From: Kineothrix alysoides
Lineage (GTDB): Bacteria; Bacillota; Clostridia; Lachnospirales; Lachnospiraceae
DNA: 64,000 nt
NCBI RefSeq assembly: GCF_000732725.1
Contig: NZ_JPNB01000001.1
Location: forward strand, 1,116,001 to 1,180,000
Direction: 5' to 3'
Positions within the stretch are counted from its first letter, which is position 1. The number at the start of each line of letters is the position of its first letter. Position numbers and translations under genes: made by a program. The notes beneath the pieces were generated by a model. The model saw only the letters and a program-made list of their open reading frames with translations. It ran no database searches and was not told where the DNA came from. Below are positions 15,920 through 24,822 of the stretch, one piece after another.

Positions 15920-17464
15920 ATGAGCAAAAAACCAACAGTTTTGATGATTTTAGACGGCTACGGATTGAATGAGAGAACGGATGGAAACGCTGTGGCGGAA
16001 GCGAATACACCGGTTATGGATAAGCTGATGAAGGAATATCCTTTTGTAAGGGGTTATGCCAGCGGCATGGCAGTAGGACTTCCCGACGGACAGATGGGAA
16101 ACTCTGAGGTGGGTCATCTCAATATGGGAGCAGGACGTATCGTATATCAGGAGCTTACCAGAATCACGAAAGAAATTCAGGACGGAACCTTCTACGAGAA
16201 TCCCGCCCTTTTAAAGGCGATACAGAATTGTAAGGATAACGATTCCGCTCTGCACATGTTCGGTCTCGTTTCCGACGGCGGCGTGCATAGCCACAATACA
16301 CATATTTACGGCATCTTAGAGCTTGCCAAGAGAAAAGGGCTGTCCAAGGTATACGTACATTGCTTCCTGGACGGAAGAGATACGCCTCCCGAAAGCGGCA
16401 AGAATTTCGTAGAGCAGTTAGAAGGGAAAATGAAGGAAATCGGCGTAGGTGAGGTAGCTTCCGTATCGGGACGTTACTACGCTATGGATAGAGATAATAA
16501 CTATGACAGAGTGAAGCTGGCATACGATGTGCTTACAAAAGGAGAAGGCTTAACGTCAGCGGGAGGTCCTGAGGCTATTCAGGAATCCTATGACAGAAGA
16601 GAGACGGACGAGTTCGTAAAGCCTACTGTTGTTGTAAAGAACGATGCTCCTGTAGCCGTTATCAAAGATAAGGATTCCGTGATATTCTTTAACTTCAGAC
16701 CGGACCGTGCCAGAGAGATTACGAGATGCTTCTGTAATGACGAGTTTATGGCATTCGACAGAGGCGCAAGACCGGATACCACATTTGTATGCTTTTCCGA
16801 TTATGACCCGACGATACCAAATAAGGAAGTAGCATTCCATAAAATAGCGGTAACCAATACTTTTGGAGAGTGGCTCGCGGCAAACCATATGACACAGGCG
16901 AGAATTGCGGAGACGGAGAAATATGCTCATGTTACCTTCTTCTTTAACGGCGGGGTGGAAGCTCCCAACGAAGGAGAGGATAGAATACTTGTAAATTCTC
17001 CCAAGGACGTGGCTACCTACGATTTGAAGCCTCAGATGAGCGCATACGAGGTATGCGACAAGCTGGTAGGTGCAATCAAGTCAGAAAAATACGATGTGAT
17101 CATTATCAACTTTGCGAACCCCGACATGGTAGGACATACGGGCGTGGAGTCAGCAGCTATAAAAGCGATAGAAGCAGTGGACGAATGTGTAGGCAAAGCA
17201 GTAGACGCGATAAAGGAAGTGGGCGGAGCTATGTTCATCTGTGCGGATCACGGCAATGCGGAGCAGCTTGTAGATTATGTGACAGGAGAACCGTTTACGG
17301 CACATACCACCAATCCGGTTCCCTTCATTCTCGTAAACTACGACGAAGCTTATACCTTGAGAGAGGGAGGATGTCTTGCGGATATCATTCCTACTATGAT
17401 AGAGATGATGGGAATGAAGCAGCCGCAGGAAATGACCGGAAAGTCCTTGCTGTTAAAAAAATAG
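15920..17464 (+). CDS. gpmI: 2,3-bisphosphoglycerate-independent phosphoglycerate mutase
   Basis: 514 residues, the normal length. It interconverts 3- and 2-phosphoglycerate in glycolysis using two Mn2+ ions. The alkaline-phosphatase-like metal site is clear: LMILDGYGLN (Asp12), MGNSEVGHLNMGAG with the phospho-acceptor Ser62, the inserted phosphotransferase domain (SDGGVHSHNTHIYG, SGRYYAMDRDNNYDR, FFNFRPDRARE), and the late metal ligands NPDMVGHTG and ICADHGNAEQL. AAGGAG precedes the ATG. Enolase, the next glycolytic enzyme, is encoded about 4.7 kb downstream. Confidence 0.98.
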   Translation: MSKKPTVLMILDGYGLNERTDGNAVAEANTPVMDKLMKEYPFVRGYASGMAVGLPDGQMGNSEVGHLNMGAGRIVYQELTRITKEIQDGTFYENPALLKAIQNCKDNDSALHMFGLVSDGGVHSHNTHIYGILELAKRKGLSKVYVHCFLDGRDTPPESGKNFVEQLEGKMKEIGVGEVASVSGRYYAMDRDNNYDRVKLAYDVLTKGEGLTSAGGPEAIQESYDRRETDEFVKPTVVVKNDAPVAVIKDKDSVIFFNFRPDRAREITRCFCNDEFMAFDRGARPDTTFVCFSDYDPTIPNKEVAFHKIAVTNTFGEWLAANHMTQARIAETEKYAHVTFFFNGGVEAPNEGEDRILVNSPKDVATYDLKPQMSAYEVCDKLVGAIKSEKYDVIIINFANPDMVGHTGVESAAIKAIEAVDECVGKAVDAIKEVGGAMFICADHGNAEQLVDYVTGEPFTAHTTNPVPFILVNYDEAYTLREGGCLADIIPTMIEMMGMKQPQEMTGKSLLLKK

Positions 17465-17521
17465 AATTATTGACAAAGTATGTAATAAAAAAGGATAATA
17501 CAACCGGAAAAGAGCGGCAAG

Positions 17522-18205
17522 ATGTTAGGAACAATAGTAAATGCTGCGGCAATCATAGCCGGCGCGGTAATCGGTATAGCTTTAAAAAAGGGACTTCCTG
17601 ATAGAATGGCGGATACCTTAATGAAGGGAGTTGGGCTGTGTACCATGTTTCTCGGTATCAGCGATTCCCTGAAGGGAGAGAATTCCTTAATTCTCATTCT
17701 GTCTGTGGTGATTGGTACTTTAATCGGTGAAGGAATTGATTTAGAAGATAAGGTCGGCAGGCTCGGATTATGGGTGGAAGGAAGAGTGAAGAAGGGTGAG
17801 GACGGAACGGTATCGATTGCGGAAGGCTTTGTGACGGCCAGTCTGCTCTTTTGCGTAGGAGCGATGGCGATTGTTGGATCTTTGCAAAGCGGGCTTATGG
17901 GAAACCATGAGATGCTTTTTGGAAAATCCATTCTCGACTTCATCATGGCGGTAGTTTTTTCCTCTACATTGGGAATAGGAGTTGCTTTTTCAGCAGGATT
18001 GGTCTTCCTTTATCAGGGATCGATTACTTTACTCGCCCAGTGGATTGCCCCTTATCTGACGGATATAGTAGTGGCCGAGATGACTTGTGTGGGTTCCGTA
18101 GTTATGATCGGGCTTGGTATGAACATTATCGGAATTACGAAACTGAGAGTGATGAACTATGTGCCTGCGATTTTTATTCCGATTATCCTTTGCAGATTTA
18201 TATAA
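17522..18205 (+). CDS. DUF554 family membrane protein
   Basis: 227 residues with about seven hydrophobic helices rich in Gly and Ala. The family pattern is present: MLGTIVNAAAIIAGAVIGIALKKGLP at the start, VVIGTLIGEGIDLEDKVGRLG, then FCVGAMAIVGSLQSGLMGNH, and a hydrophobic C-terminus. DUF554 (YdfK-like) proteins are possible transporters of unknown substrate. It starts 57 bases after gpmI with a weak ribosome site and ends before a terminator, so it may be read through from gpmI. Confidence 0.88.
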   Translation: MLGTIVNAAAIIAGAVIGIALKKGLPDRMADTLMKGVGLCTMFLGISDSLKGENSLILILSVVIGTLIGEGIDLEDKVGRLGLWVEGRVKKGEDGTVSIAEGFVTASLLFCVGAMAIVGSLQSGLMGNHEMLFGKSILDFIMAVVFSSTLGIGVAFSAGLVFLYQGSITLLAQWIAPYLTDIVVAEMTCVGSVVMIGLGMNIIGITKLRVMNYVPAIFIPIILCRFI

Positions 18206-18252
18206 AGTATCGATATAAAAAGTATTAGTATTAAAATAATGAGATATTTGAA

Positions 18253-18296
18253 AGTCCTGGGAAGCTTGTAAAAAGTGAGATTCCCGGGGCTTTTTT
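18253..18296 (+). terminator. Intrinsic terminator after the DUF554 gene
   Basis: AGTCCTGGGAA pairs with TTCCCGGGGCT (two G-T pairs), followed by T6. Confidence 0.82.
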
Positions 18297-18307
18297 AATG
18301 TAATTGG

Positions 18308-18413
18308 GAAAGCGCTCCTATACATTAAAAATGGATGCTCAGTTACGCGCGCCAAGCAAAAGCTGTGCTGCCGAAGTGCTTGGTTGTGAGAGTGCGAAGC
18401 ACATTTTTGTTTT
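18308..18413 (+). repeat. Dispersed hairpin repeat, copy 1
   Basis: About 106 bases. It begins GCTCCTATACATTAAAAATG, has the core GCAAAAGCTGTGCT and closes with AGCACATTTTTGTTTTG, which pairs back to the core. It is adjacent to copy 2 (114-base period) and similar to copy 3 at 62338. Copies differ at many positions yet keep the stem. Confidence 0.8.
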
Positions 18414-18421
18414 GTAATATG

Positions 18422-18528
18422 AAAATGCTCCTATTACATTAAAGATAGATGCGCAGCTATGCGCGCGGAACAAAAGCTGTGCTGTCAAAGTATTTGGCTG
18501 CGAGGGTGTACGAAGCACACTTTTGTTC
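18422..18528 (+). repeat. Dispersed hairpin repeat, copy 2
   Basis: The same element as copy 1. The stem is GAACAAAAG-CTGTGCT (from about 18468) with AGCACA-CTTTTGTTC (18514-18528). An inner imperfect dyad (TCAAAGTATTTGG) lies in the loop. No coding potential. It ends about 35 bases before the promoter of the GntR operon. Confidence 0.8.
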
Positions 18529-18561
18529 TCAATTCATGTTTGCAAATTAATTGATGTTCAC

Positions 18562-18612
18562 TTGACAATATGAAAATAATTGTATATTATGTGTATTAGT
18601 AGTGATAGTACA
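18562..18612 (+). promoter_or_regulatory. Promoter and candidate operator of the GntR-ABC operon
   Basis: TTGACA (18562-18567), 17 bases, TATTAT (18585-18590). Directly after it is a dyad TGTATTA (18592-18598) ... TAGTACA (18606-18612), six of seven positions matching. YtrA-type GntR proteins bind such sites, so autorepression is likely. Confidence 0.7.
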
Positions 18613-18666
18613 GTTGAAACACTGGAAACAAGGAAATAACAGATGCAGCAGAAGGAAGGTGAATAT

Positions 18667-19026
18667 ATGATAATCCTGGATTACAAGGATGCCAGACCTA
18701 TATACGAACAGATAGTGGAGAAGTTCAAGCTGTTGATTTTAAAAGGAATCCTGCAGAAGGATGAGCAGATGCCTTCTGTCAGAAGCCTTGCGGTGGAACT
18801 CGCAATCAATCCGAATACGATACAGAAAGCCTATATGGAACTGGAGCGACAGGGATATATTTACACGGTGAAGGGCAGAGGTAACTTTGTAGCGGAGAAT
18901 GAGAATCTTCTCGACGAGAGAAGGGAAGAACTAAAAATGAGGATGTTCATTTTATACAAGGAGGGCAAGGAACTCGGCATGACGAAGGCCGATTTTATAG
19001 ACTGCCTTCGCGGATTTGAAGAGTGA
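18667..19026 (+). CDS. GntR family regulator, YtrA type
   Basis: 119 residues. The N-terminal winged helix is classic: DARPIYEQIVEKFKLLILKG, EQMPSVRSLAVELAINPNTIQKAYMELERQGYIY, then TVKGRGNFV. The short C-terminal helical part is typical of the YtrA subfamily, which represses an ABC transporter operon encoded downstream. The start at 18667 (MIILDYKD) is preferred to the ATG at 18643, since GGAAGGTG lies between them and the family begins here. The ATPase gene follows 28 bases after the stop. Confidence 0.92.
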   Translation: MIILDYKDARPIYEQIVEKFKLLILKGILQKDEQMPSVRSLAVELAINPNTIQKAYMELERQGYIYTVKGRGNFVAENENLLDERREELKMRMFILYKEGKELGMTKADFIDCLRGFEE

Positions 19027-19054
19027 GAGCCTGATGGGCGGATAGGAGGAGACG

Positions 19055-19960
19055 ATGATTGAAATAAATAATGTCAGCAAAGCCTTTGAAGATATTCTGG
19101 CAGTGGATGATGTCAGTGTGACGATGAAGGAAGATACAGTATTTGGTCTGATCGGAACCAATGGGGCGGGAAAAAGTACAGTACTTCGAATGGTCGCAGG
19201 AGTTATGAAAGCGGATAAGGGAACGATTTCGGTAGACGGCATTTCGGTATACGATAACATAGGAGCTAAGGAAAGAGTATTTTTTATCGCGGATGAACCG
19301 TATTTCTTTGCTAATTCCACTGCGGTAGAGATGGAAAAATATTTTTCTACTATATATAAAGAATTCAATAGAAATGACTTTTATACATACATGGAGAATT
19401 TCGGGCTCGACAAGAAAAGGAAAATAAACACTTTTTCCAAGGGAATGAAAAAGCAGCTCGCTTTGCTGTGCGGAATCTGTTCCCGGTCGAAATACCTTTT
19501 ATGTGACGAGACCTTCGACGGTCTGGACCCTGTAATGCGTCAGGGAATAAAGAGCATCTTCGCAAAGGAGATGGAGAGCAGAGGTCTTACCCCCGTCATC
19601 GCGTCCCACAATTTAAGGGAACTCGAAGACATTTGCGACCATGTGGGACTTTTGCATAAGGGCGGCGTACTTCTATCCAAGGATTTGGAGGATATGAAAT
19701 GCAATATCCAGAAGGTTCAATGTGTATTTAAGGACGAGGAATCTGAGAAAAAGGGGCTGGAAGGACTTCAGATTATGAAGGAAGAAAAGAGAGGCTCTTT
19801 GTATACCCTTACGGTAAGAGGAAACAGAGAACAAACCATTTCTCATTTTTCTACCGTAGATACGATATTTTTTGAGGCGCTGCCTCTTTCCTTAGAGGAA
19901 ATATTTATCAGTGAGACGGAGGTGGTTGGTTATGATATCAAAAAACTCATTCTTAGCTAG
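19055..19960 (+). CDS. ABC transporter ATP-binding protein
   Basis: 301 residues. Walker A GTNGAGKST, a Q-loop region replaced by IADEPYFF, signature FSKGMKKQLALLCGI (a variant of LSGGQ common in this subfamily), Walker B YLLCDETFDGLD (Asp-Glu), switch His in VIASHNL. The C-terminal ~80 residues are an accessory domain. With the following permease it forms an exporter under control of the upstream GntR protein, as in YtrABCDEF-like systems. It ends 29 bases inside the permease gene. Confidence 0.9.
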   Translation: MIEINNVSKAFEDILAVDDVSVTMKEDTVFGLIGTNGAGKSTVLRMVAGVMKADKGTISVDGISVYDNIGAKERVFFIADEPYFFANSTAVEMEKYFSTIYKEFNRNDFYTYMENFGLDKKRKINTFSKGMKKQLALLCGICSRSKYLLCDETFDGLDPVMRQGIKSIFAKEMESRGLTPVIASHNLRELEDICDHVGLLHKGGVLLSKDLEDMKCNIQKVQCVFKDEESEKKGLEGLQIMKEEKRGSLYTLTVRGNREQTISHFSTVDTIFFEALPLSLEEIFISETEVVGYDIKKLILS

Positions 19961-22061
19961 TATGATGGAAAACAATAAAAGACGTGCATGGGTGTGGGTT
20001 ACCTCTATGTTGTTTTGGTTCTTCTACTACCCGGTTGCCATGCAGATGATCATGAGCCGTAAAAAAGGGCAAAACCTTATAGATAAAGTGACAGGAACAG
20101 CCGCCAGAAACAGACTGGCAGAAGCGGCAGGCGATTGGCTGAAAGCGGACGGTGTGGTAATTGTATTCGTAAGCATACTTGCGGTGATATGCGCCATTCA
20201 AGGATTTTCTTATTTATACAGCAGAAAAAAGGTGGATTTATATCATAGTGTGCCGGTATCCAAGAATCGCAGATTTGTAGTCATATATATCAACGGAGTA
20301 CTGATATTTTTTATTCCTTATCTTTTGAATCTTCTGCTTGCGGTGTCAGTAGCGGGAGCGAATGGAGGGATGAGCTTTGCGAATGCGAGGACGGCGGTAA
20401 TTTCCCTGTTTATGAATCTCATATTATTTTTAGGAACATACGGACTTACCACAATAGCAGTTATGATGACGGGCAGTATTATTATGACCTTATTCGGTAC
20501 AGCAATTTTTCTTCTTTATGAAATAGCGGTAAGATTATTGCTGACAGAATACCAAAGCCAATTTTTTGAATACTTTTCTTATAATTCCTATGGTTACCTG
20601 GGCACCATCAAAGCATTTACTTCTCCGCTTTGGTATCATCACAAAGCAGTAAGCGCAATATCTTCATATATCGGCGGAGCAGAATTGTCTTTGGCGTCAA
20701 CAGTGCTTCCGATAGCGCAATGTATACTGCTGGCTGTGCTTTTTGGAATTATTGCTTACTTTTGCTATAGAAAACGTCCTTCTGAGGCGGCTGGAAAGAC
20801 CATGGCATTTCCGAAGACAAAAGGGATTGTGAAGATACTCCTTACGGTTCCCGTCACGCTGTTTGCGGGGTTGATCGTACTGGGAATGGTAGGTATAGGA
20901 GATGAAGGGGAAAATTGTACAATACTTCTGTTGTTTGTTATGGCGGCAGCAGCGATTATAAGCAGCTGTGCGATTGAAGTCATTTATGAATTTGATCTCC
21001 GCGCGGCTTTGCACAAAAAGTATCAAATACTGATTACCGGTGTGTGTGCGGCGGCAATTTTCTGTATCTTTCAGTTTGACCTTATTGGCTTCGATGAATG
21101 GATCCCGGATCCTAACAAGCTGGAAGAGGCGGATATTATGATTTCTCCCATAGCATACAGGCAATCTTATTTGGACGGTGCGTTTAAAGTTGTTTCCAGC
21201 GGGGAACATTATTCGAAGGAACCGGGCATGACGGATATCGCCACTATCTGTGAACTGTCAAAGAAAAAGCTGCATAGAGAAGAGATAAAAGATGGAGGCG
21301 CCTATATATGGCTTGAGGTGGCTTACCAGATGAAGAGCGGAAAGACTGTATGGAGAGATTTTGCGGTAAGTGCCAAGGAAGAAGATATTTTAAACAGAGT
21401 GATTGGTAATTCGCAGTTCAAAAAGGCAGCTTATCAAATTTATGACGACTCTGTCTATAATAAAATGAAAGAGAAGGACTCCTTCCAGATTACTTATACT
21501 ACGGGAATAAACGTGGAGAACCTCTCCCCTGAGGATGCAGATACGATCAGGCAGCTCTATATAAAGGATTTGGATAATTCTAATTATTCCACCTTGAAAA
21601 ATGAGTTTGTGTGTGGTCAGTTGGCGTTTATTGTCAAAATAAACAATTACGGAACTACTAATTTTCAATACGATATCTATCCCTCCTATACGAATATTAT
21701 CGGTTACCTGAAGGAGAAGGGATTGTACGAGAAAATGATCTTAAAGCCCGAGGATATCGCCAGTCTTACGGTGACTAACTTCCATAACGAAATGTATGAT
21801 AAAAGTTCGAATGCAGGAATGGAGGATTGGTCCGTTACCAAGACGTATTCCGAGCAGGAGCAGATTGACGAGCTGGCAGGAGCGTTATATCCGTCAAGCT
21901 TCGATTACAGCTTTAACAATAAAATATCCAATGACTATTATGTAATCGTGCAGCTCAAGAGCGGAGCGACGAGCTCAGGCTATTACCGTGGGGACAACGG
22001 CTTTTATTTCAACGCAGATAAAGTTCCCGAATGGTTGAAAAAGGATACCAACTATGAATGA
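19932..22061 (+). CDS. ABC-2 type permease with large extracellular domain
   Basis: 709 residues. The first ~380 carry about eight membrane helices in ABC-2 style (FFYYPVAMQMIM, FSYLYSRKKVDLYHSVPVSKNRRF: a motif typical of Clostridia permeases of this type). The last ~330 residues form a soluble domain after the last helix (about 20 residues around FCIFQFDLIGF). The start at 19932 has GGAGGTGG nine bases upstream and gives MISKNSFLAS. Substrate unknown; related systems respond to cell-envelope antibiotics, which is inference. Confidence 0.85.
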   Translation: MISKNSFLASMMENNKRRAWVWVTSMLFWFFYYPVAMQMIMSRKKGQNLIDKVTGTAARNRLAEAAGDWLKADGVVIVFVSILAVICAIQGFSYLYSRKKVDLYHSVPVSKNRRFVVIYINGVLIFFIPYLLNLLLAVSVAGANGGMSFANARTAVISLFMNLILFLGTYGLTTIAVMMTGSIIMTLFGTAIFLLYEIAVRLLLTEYQSQFFEYFSYNSYGYLGTIKAFTSPLWYHHKAVSAISSYIGGAELSLASTVLPIAQCILLAVLFGIIAYFCYRKRPSEAAGKTMAFPKTKGIVKILLTVPVTLFAGLIVLGMVGIGDEGENCTILLLFVMAAAAIISSCAIEVIYEFDLRAALHKKYQILITGVCAAAIFCIFQFDLIGFDEWIPDPNKLEEADIMISPIAYRQSYLDGAFKVVSSGEHYSKEPGMTDIATICELSKKKLHREEIKDGGAYIWLEVAYQMKSGKTVWRDFAVSAKEEDILNRVIGNSQFKKAAYQIYDDSVYNKMKEKDSFQITYTTGINVENLSPEDADTIRQLYIKDLDNSNYSTLKNEFVCGQLAFIVKINNYGTTNFQYDIYPSYTNIIGYLKEKGLYEKMILKPEDIASLTVTNFHNEMYDKSSNAGMEDWSVTKTYSEQEQIDELAGALYPSSFDYSFNNKISNDYYVIVQLKSGATSSGYYRGDNGFYFNADKVPEWLKKDTNYE

Positions 22062-22222
22062 AGAGCAGACGGTACATTCGTGTATTTTAACGGATGCAGC
22101 GTGATAGAACATAAAATATATAATGAGTAAAAAACGCTCATAGGAATGATTTTCTGACATTGGGAAATAAATATAAAGACATGGTTATCAAAATTGCTTA
22201 TAAAAAGGAGAATGCTGCTATC

Positions 22223-23527
22223 ATGAATTTATATTTAAGAATTACCGATGTACATGGAAGAGAAATCCTGGATTCCAGGGGAAATCCCACAGTGGAGGCG
22301 GAGGTGACCGTAGAAGGAAGCATTACAGGCCGCGCCGCCGTTCCATCGGGAGCCAGCACCGGACGCTTTGAGGCGGTGGAGCTAAGAGACGGAGAGACCA
22401 GATACTTTGGTCTGGGCGTATGCAAGGCGGTAAAGAACATCAACACGAAGCTAAAGGAGGCTCTGATAGGACAAAACGTCATGGATCAGGGCCTTATTGA
22501 CCGTATATTAATAGAAACAGACGGAACGGACAATAAGGGGAATCTGGGTGCCAATGCAACGTTGGGCGTATCCATGGCCTGTGCCCGGGCTGCGGCAGAG
22601 GCTTTGGAAATGCCTTTATACCGTTATCTCGGAGGCGGACATACGAGACTTCTTCCGGTGCCTATGATGAATATTTTAAACGGCGGAAAGCATGCGGCGA
22701 ATACGGTGGACTTTCAGGAGTTTATGATTATGCCTGTCCAGGCGGAGAATTTTGCGGATGGACTTTGTATCTGTGCGGAAATCTACCATAACTTAAAAAA
22801 GATATTGGAACACAAAGGGCTTTCCACCGGAGTAGGTGATGAAGGAGGTTTTGCGCCTGATCTGCCGGATGCAAAGGCAGTTCTTGAGCTGATTGTGGAA
22901 GCCATTCAAGCGAGCAAATACGTTCCGGGGCAGGACATCAAAATAGCGCTGGATGTGGCCAGCAGTGAGCTATATAACGAAAAGACCGGAATGTATCATT
23001 TTCCGGGAGAAAGCAAGCTGCTTGGCAGCGAGGTGGTAAGAGATACTTCCGAGATGATTTCTTATTACGAGGAATTGATAGAAAAGTTTCCGATTATCTC
23101 TATCGAAGACGGACTTGCGGAGGATGACTGGGATGGCTGGAAGGAGCTGACAAAGCGTCTGGGAGACAAGATCCAATTGGTAGGAGACGACTTATTCGTA
23201 ACAAATACGAAGCGGTTGGATGCCGGAATTAAACTGAAAGTGGCCAATGCCATCTTGGTGAAGGTAAATCAGATCGGAACGGTATCGGAAGCCATGGAAG
23301 CTATCGAGATGGCACATAAGAATGCTTATCGTGCTGTCATATCGCATCGCTCCGGCGAGACTGAGGATACCTTTATCGCAGATCTTGCAGTAGCGGTGAA
23401 CGCAGGACAGATCAAGACAGGAGCGCCCTGCCGTTCGGATAGAGTAGCGAAGTATAACCAGCTTCTTCGTATCGAAGAGGAGTTGGGAAATGTGGCTGCG
23501 TATAAAGAACCCTTTAATAAAATTTAA
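22223..23527 (+). CDS. eno: Enolase
   Basis: 434 residues, standard length. It converts 2-phosphoglycerate to phosphoenolpyruvate. Landmarks: [20 protein letters not shown], the mobile loop [27 protein letters not shown], metal ligands in [23 protein letters not shown] and [10 protein letters not shown], the catalytic Lys in [11 protein letters not shown], and [15 protein letters not shown]. The ATG at 22223 begins the conserved protein and has AAAAAGGAG upstream; 21 in-frame codons before it are not part of the family. Some enolases also act in the RNA degradosome; rnr lies nearby but in another unit. Confidence 0.97.
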   Translation: MNLYLRITDVHGREILDSRGNPTVEAEVTVEGSITGRAAVPSGASTGRFEAVELRDGETRYFGLGVCKAVKNINTKLKEALIGQNVMDQGLIDRILIETDGTDNKGNLGANATLGVSMACARAAAEALEMPLYRYLGGGHTRLLPVPMMNILNGGKHAANTVDFQEFMIMPVQAENFADGLCICAEIYHNLKKILEHKGLSTGVGDEGGFAPDLPDAKAVLELIVEAIQASKYVPGQDIKIALDVASSELYNEKTGMYHFPGESKLLGSEVVRDTSEMISYYEELIEKFPIISIEDGLAEDDWDGWKELTKRLGDKIQLVGDDLFVTNTKRLDAGIKLKVANAILVKVNQIGTVSEAMEAIEMAHKNAYRAVISHRSGETEDTFIADLAVAVNAGQIKTGAPCRSDRVAKYNQLLRIEEELGNVAAYKEPFNKI

Positions 23528-23848
23528 TGTTTTTATCTCCCTCATATAGTTTGCGCTTAAGATTCCACAGCTTGCAGCAAATTTTGGATGGCGGACTTAG
23601 TATTATTCGCTCCACGAAGTAGAAATCATCTCTTGAATCATGTTCTTACGTAGCTTAATAGCAAGTGTTAAGCTACTGTGTGAACAATAACCTATTTTAT
23701 AATGCTTTCACCTAATGCTTAATAGATTACGGTTTAATTTTATTGAATATATTTATCGGATATTATGGAATTTACCGGAAATAAATGTTATAATGCAAAG
23801 CGGATATAAGTCCAATATTAAATGGGGATATAGGAGCGGACGAGGGAA
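23528..23848. other. 321-base intergenic region
   Basis: Between eno and the isochorismatase gene. It holds copy 1 of a 42-base two-hairpin repeat (23650-23691) and an extended -10 box TGTTATAAT (23786-23794) that probably starts the next gene. No ORF of interest. Confidence 0.6.
23650..23691 (+). repeat. Two-hairpin repeat, copy 1
   Basis: 42 bases, 39 identical to copy 2 at 24365. In this copy GTAGCTTAA and TTAAGCTAC form a perfect 9-bp hairpin; the overlapping second hairpin (CTACTG/CAATAA) is imperfect. Confidence 0.8.
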
Positions 23849-24373
23849 ATGAAAAAAATATTAGTGGTAATCGATATGCAGAACGATTTTATAGATGGAA
23901 CGCTGGGAACAATGGAAGCACAGGCGATTATAGAAAATGTAATCGCTAAGATTCATGCTTATCCTGCAGACTGCATCTATGCGACGAGGGATACTCATGA
24001 GGACAATTACCTGGAGACCTCCGAGGGCCGGTATCTTCCGGTAAAGCATTGCATTGCAGGTACGAAGGGCTGGGAAATACGTAAGGAAGTGGCGGAAGCG
24101 ATGCCTGGGGCGATCATAATAGATAAGCCGTCCTTCGGTTCGTCAGAGCTTTCCGAAAGGCTGTTTAAAGAGTCTGAGAAGGAAGAAATAGAGATAGAAT
24201 TAGTAGGGCTATGTACGGATATCTGCATAGTGACAAACGCTCTTCTTTTAAAAACCAGACTTCCGGAGACGAAAATCAGTGTGGATGCTTCCTGCTGTGC
24301 CGGTGTGACCGCGGAGAGCCATGAGGCGTCGTTAACTACGATGAAAATGTGTCAGGTAGAGGTTGTAGCTTAA
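23849..24373 (+). CDS. Isochorismatase-family cysteine hydrolase (nicotinamidase-like)
   Basis: 174 residues, cytosolic. The catalytic triad is in place: Asp9 in LVVIDMQNDF, Lys93 in IIIDKPSFGS, and Cys126 in GLCTDICIVTNA, with the cis-peptide region just before it. The metal-type motif ATRDTHEDNY resembles nicotinamidases (D-x-H), so hydrolysis of nicotinamide to nicotinate is a reasonable guess; other amidases share the fold. Its stop codon lies inside copy 2 of the 42-base repeat. Confidence 0.88.
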   Translation: MKKILVVIDMQNDFIDGTLGTMEAQAIIENVIAKIHAYPADCIYATRDTHEDNYLETSEGRYLPVKHCIAGTKGWEIRKEVAEAMPGAIIIDKPSFGSSELSERLFKESEKEEIEIELVGLCTDICIVTNALLLKTRLPETKISVDASCCAGVTAESHEASLTTMKMCQVEVVA

Positions 24374-24406
24374 CAGCAAGTGTTAAGTTACTGTGTGAAC
24401 AGTAAC
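24365..24406 (+). repeat. Two-hairpin repeat, copy 2
   Basis: The repeat begins in the last codons of the isochorismatase gene. Hairpin 1 is GTAGCTTAAC/GTTAAGTTAC (one G-T pair). Hairpin 2 is GTTACTG/CAGTAAC, perfect. They share GTTAAGTTAC/GTTACTG bases and so exclude each other. Confidence 0.8.
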
Positions 24407-24443
24407 GAAAGATTTACGGATAGAAAAAAATATGTAAAAGTGC

Positions 24444-24472
24444 TTGAAAATATTACCTGCGTATGATAAACT
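24444..24472 (+). promoter_or_regulatory. Promoter of secG
   Basis: TTGAAA (24444-24449), 17 bases, TAAACT (24467-24472) with an extended -10 TG two bases before it. Confidence 0.55.
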
Positions 24473-24501
24473 AAGTTCTGCGTGTACTAGGAGGTGTAAA
24501 A

Positions 24502-24741
24502 ATGGAAATTTTGAGAACGATATTGTTAATAATTTTTATTATAATATGCTTTGCTTTGGTTATATTAGTATTGATGCAGGAAGGTAAATCGGCGGGTTTA
24601 GGAGCTATCAGCGGTGCGGCAGAGTCATACTGGGGTAAGAATAAGGGACGTTCAATGGAAGGAACTCTCGTTAAAGTTACTAAGTATCTGGCAGCCGGTT
24701 TTATCCTATTGGCAGCAATCTTGAATCTTAATGTATTTTAA
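24502..24741 (+). CDS. secG: Preprotein translocase subunit SecG
   Basis: 79 residues with two membrane helices and the conserved cytoplasmic loop between them: VLMQEGKSAGLGAISGAAESYWGKNKGRSMEG. SecG is the small third component of the SecYEG channel and speeds SecA-driven export. AGGAGG lies upstream of the ATG. The order secG-rnr-smpB-ssrA is a well-conserved Firmicutes cluster for export and ribosome rescue. Confidence 0.95.
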   Translation: MEILRTILLIIFIIICFALVILVLMQEGKSAGLGAISGAAESYWGKNKGRSMEGTLVKVTKYLAAGFILLAAILNLNVF

Positions 24742-24755
24742 GAATGATTACGAAA

Positions 24756-24787
24756 GCGCTCTTGCATAGAACAAGGGCGCTTTTTTT
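24756..24787 (+). terminator. Intrinsic terminator after secG
   Basis: GCGCTCTTG pairs with CAAGGGCGC around a 7-base loop, followed by T7. Confidence 0.9.
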
Positions 24788-24822
24788 GCAAATAGGAAAG
24801 TGCGTGGTCGGAGAGAGACATC

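Noticed and set aside
22160-22222. N-terminal extension of enolase by 21 codons.
   Set aside because: It includes the ribosome site AAAAAGGAG for the true start and has no match to the family.
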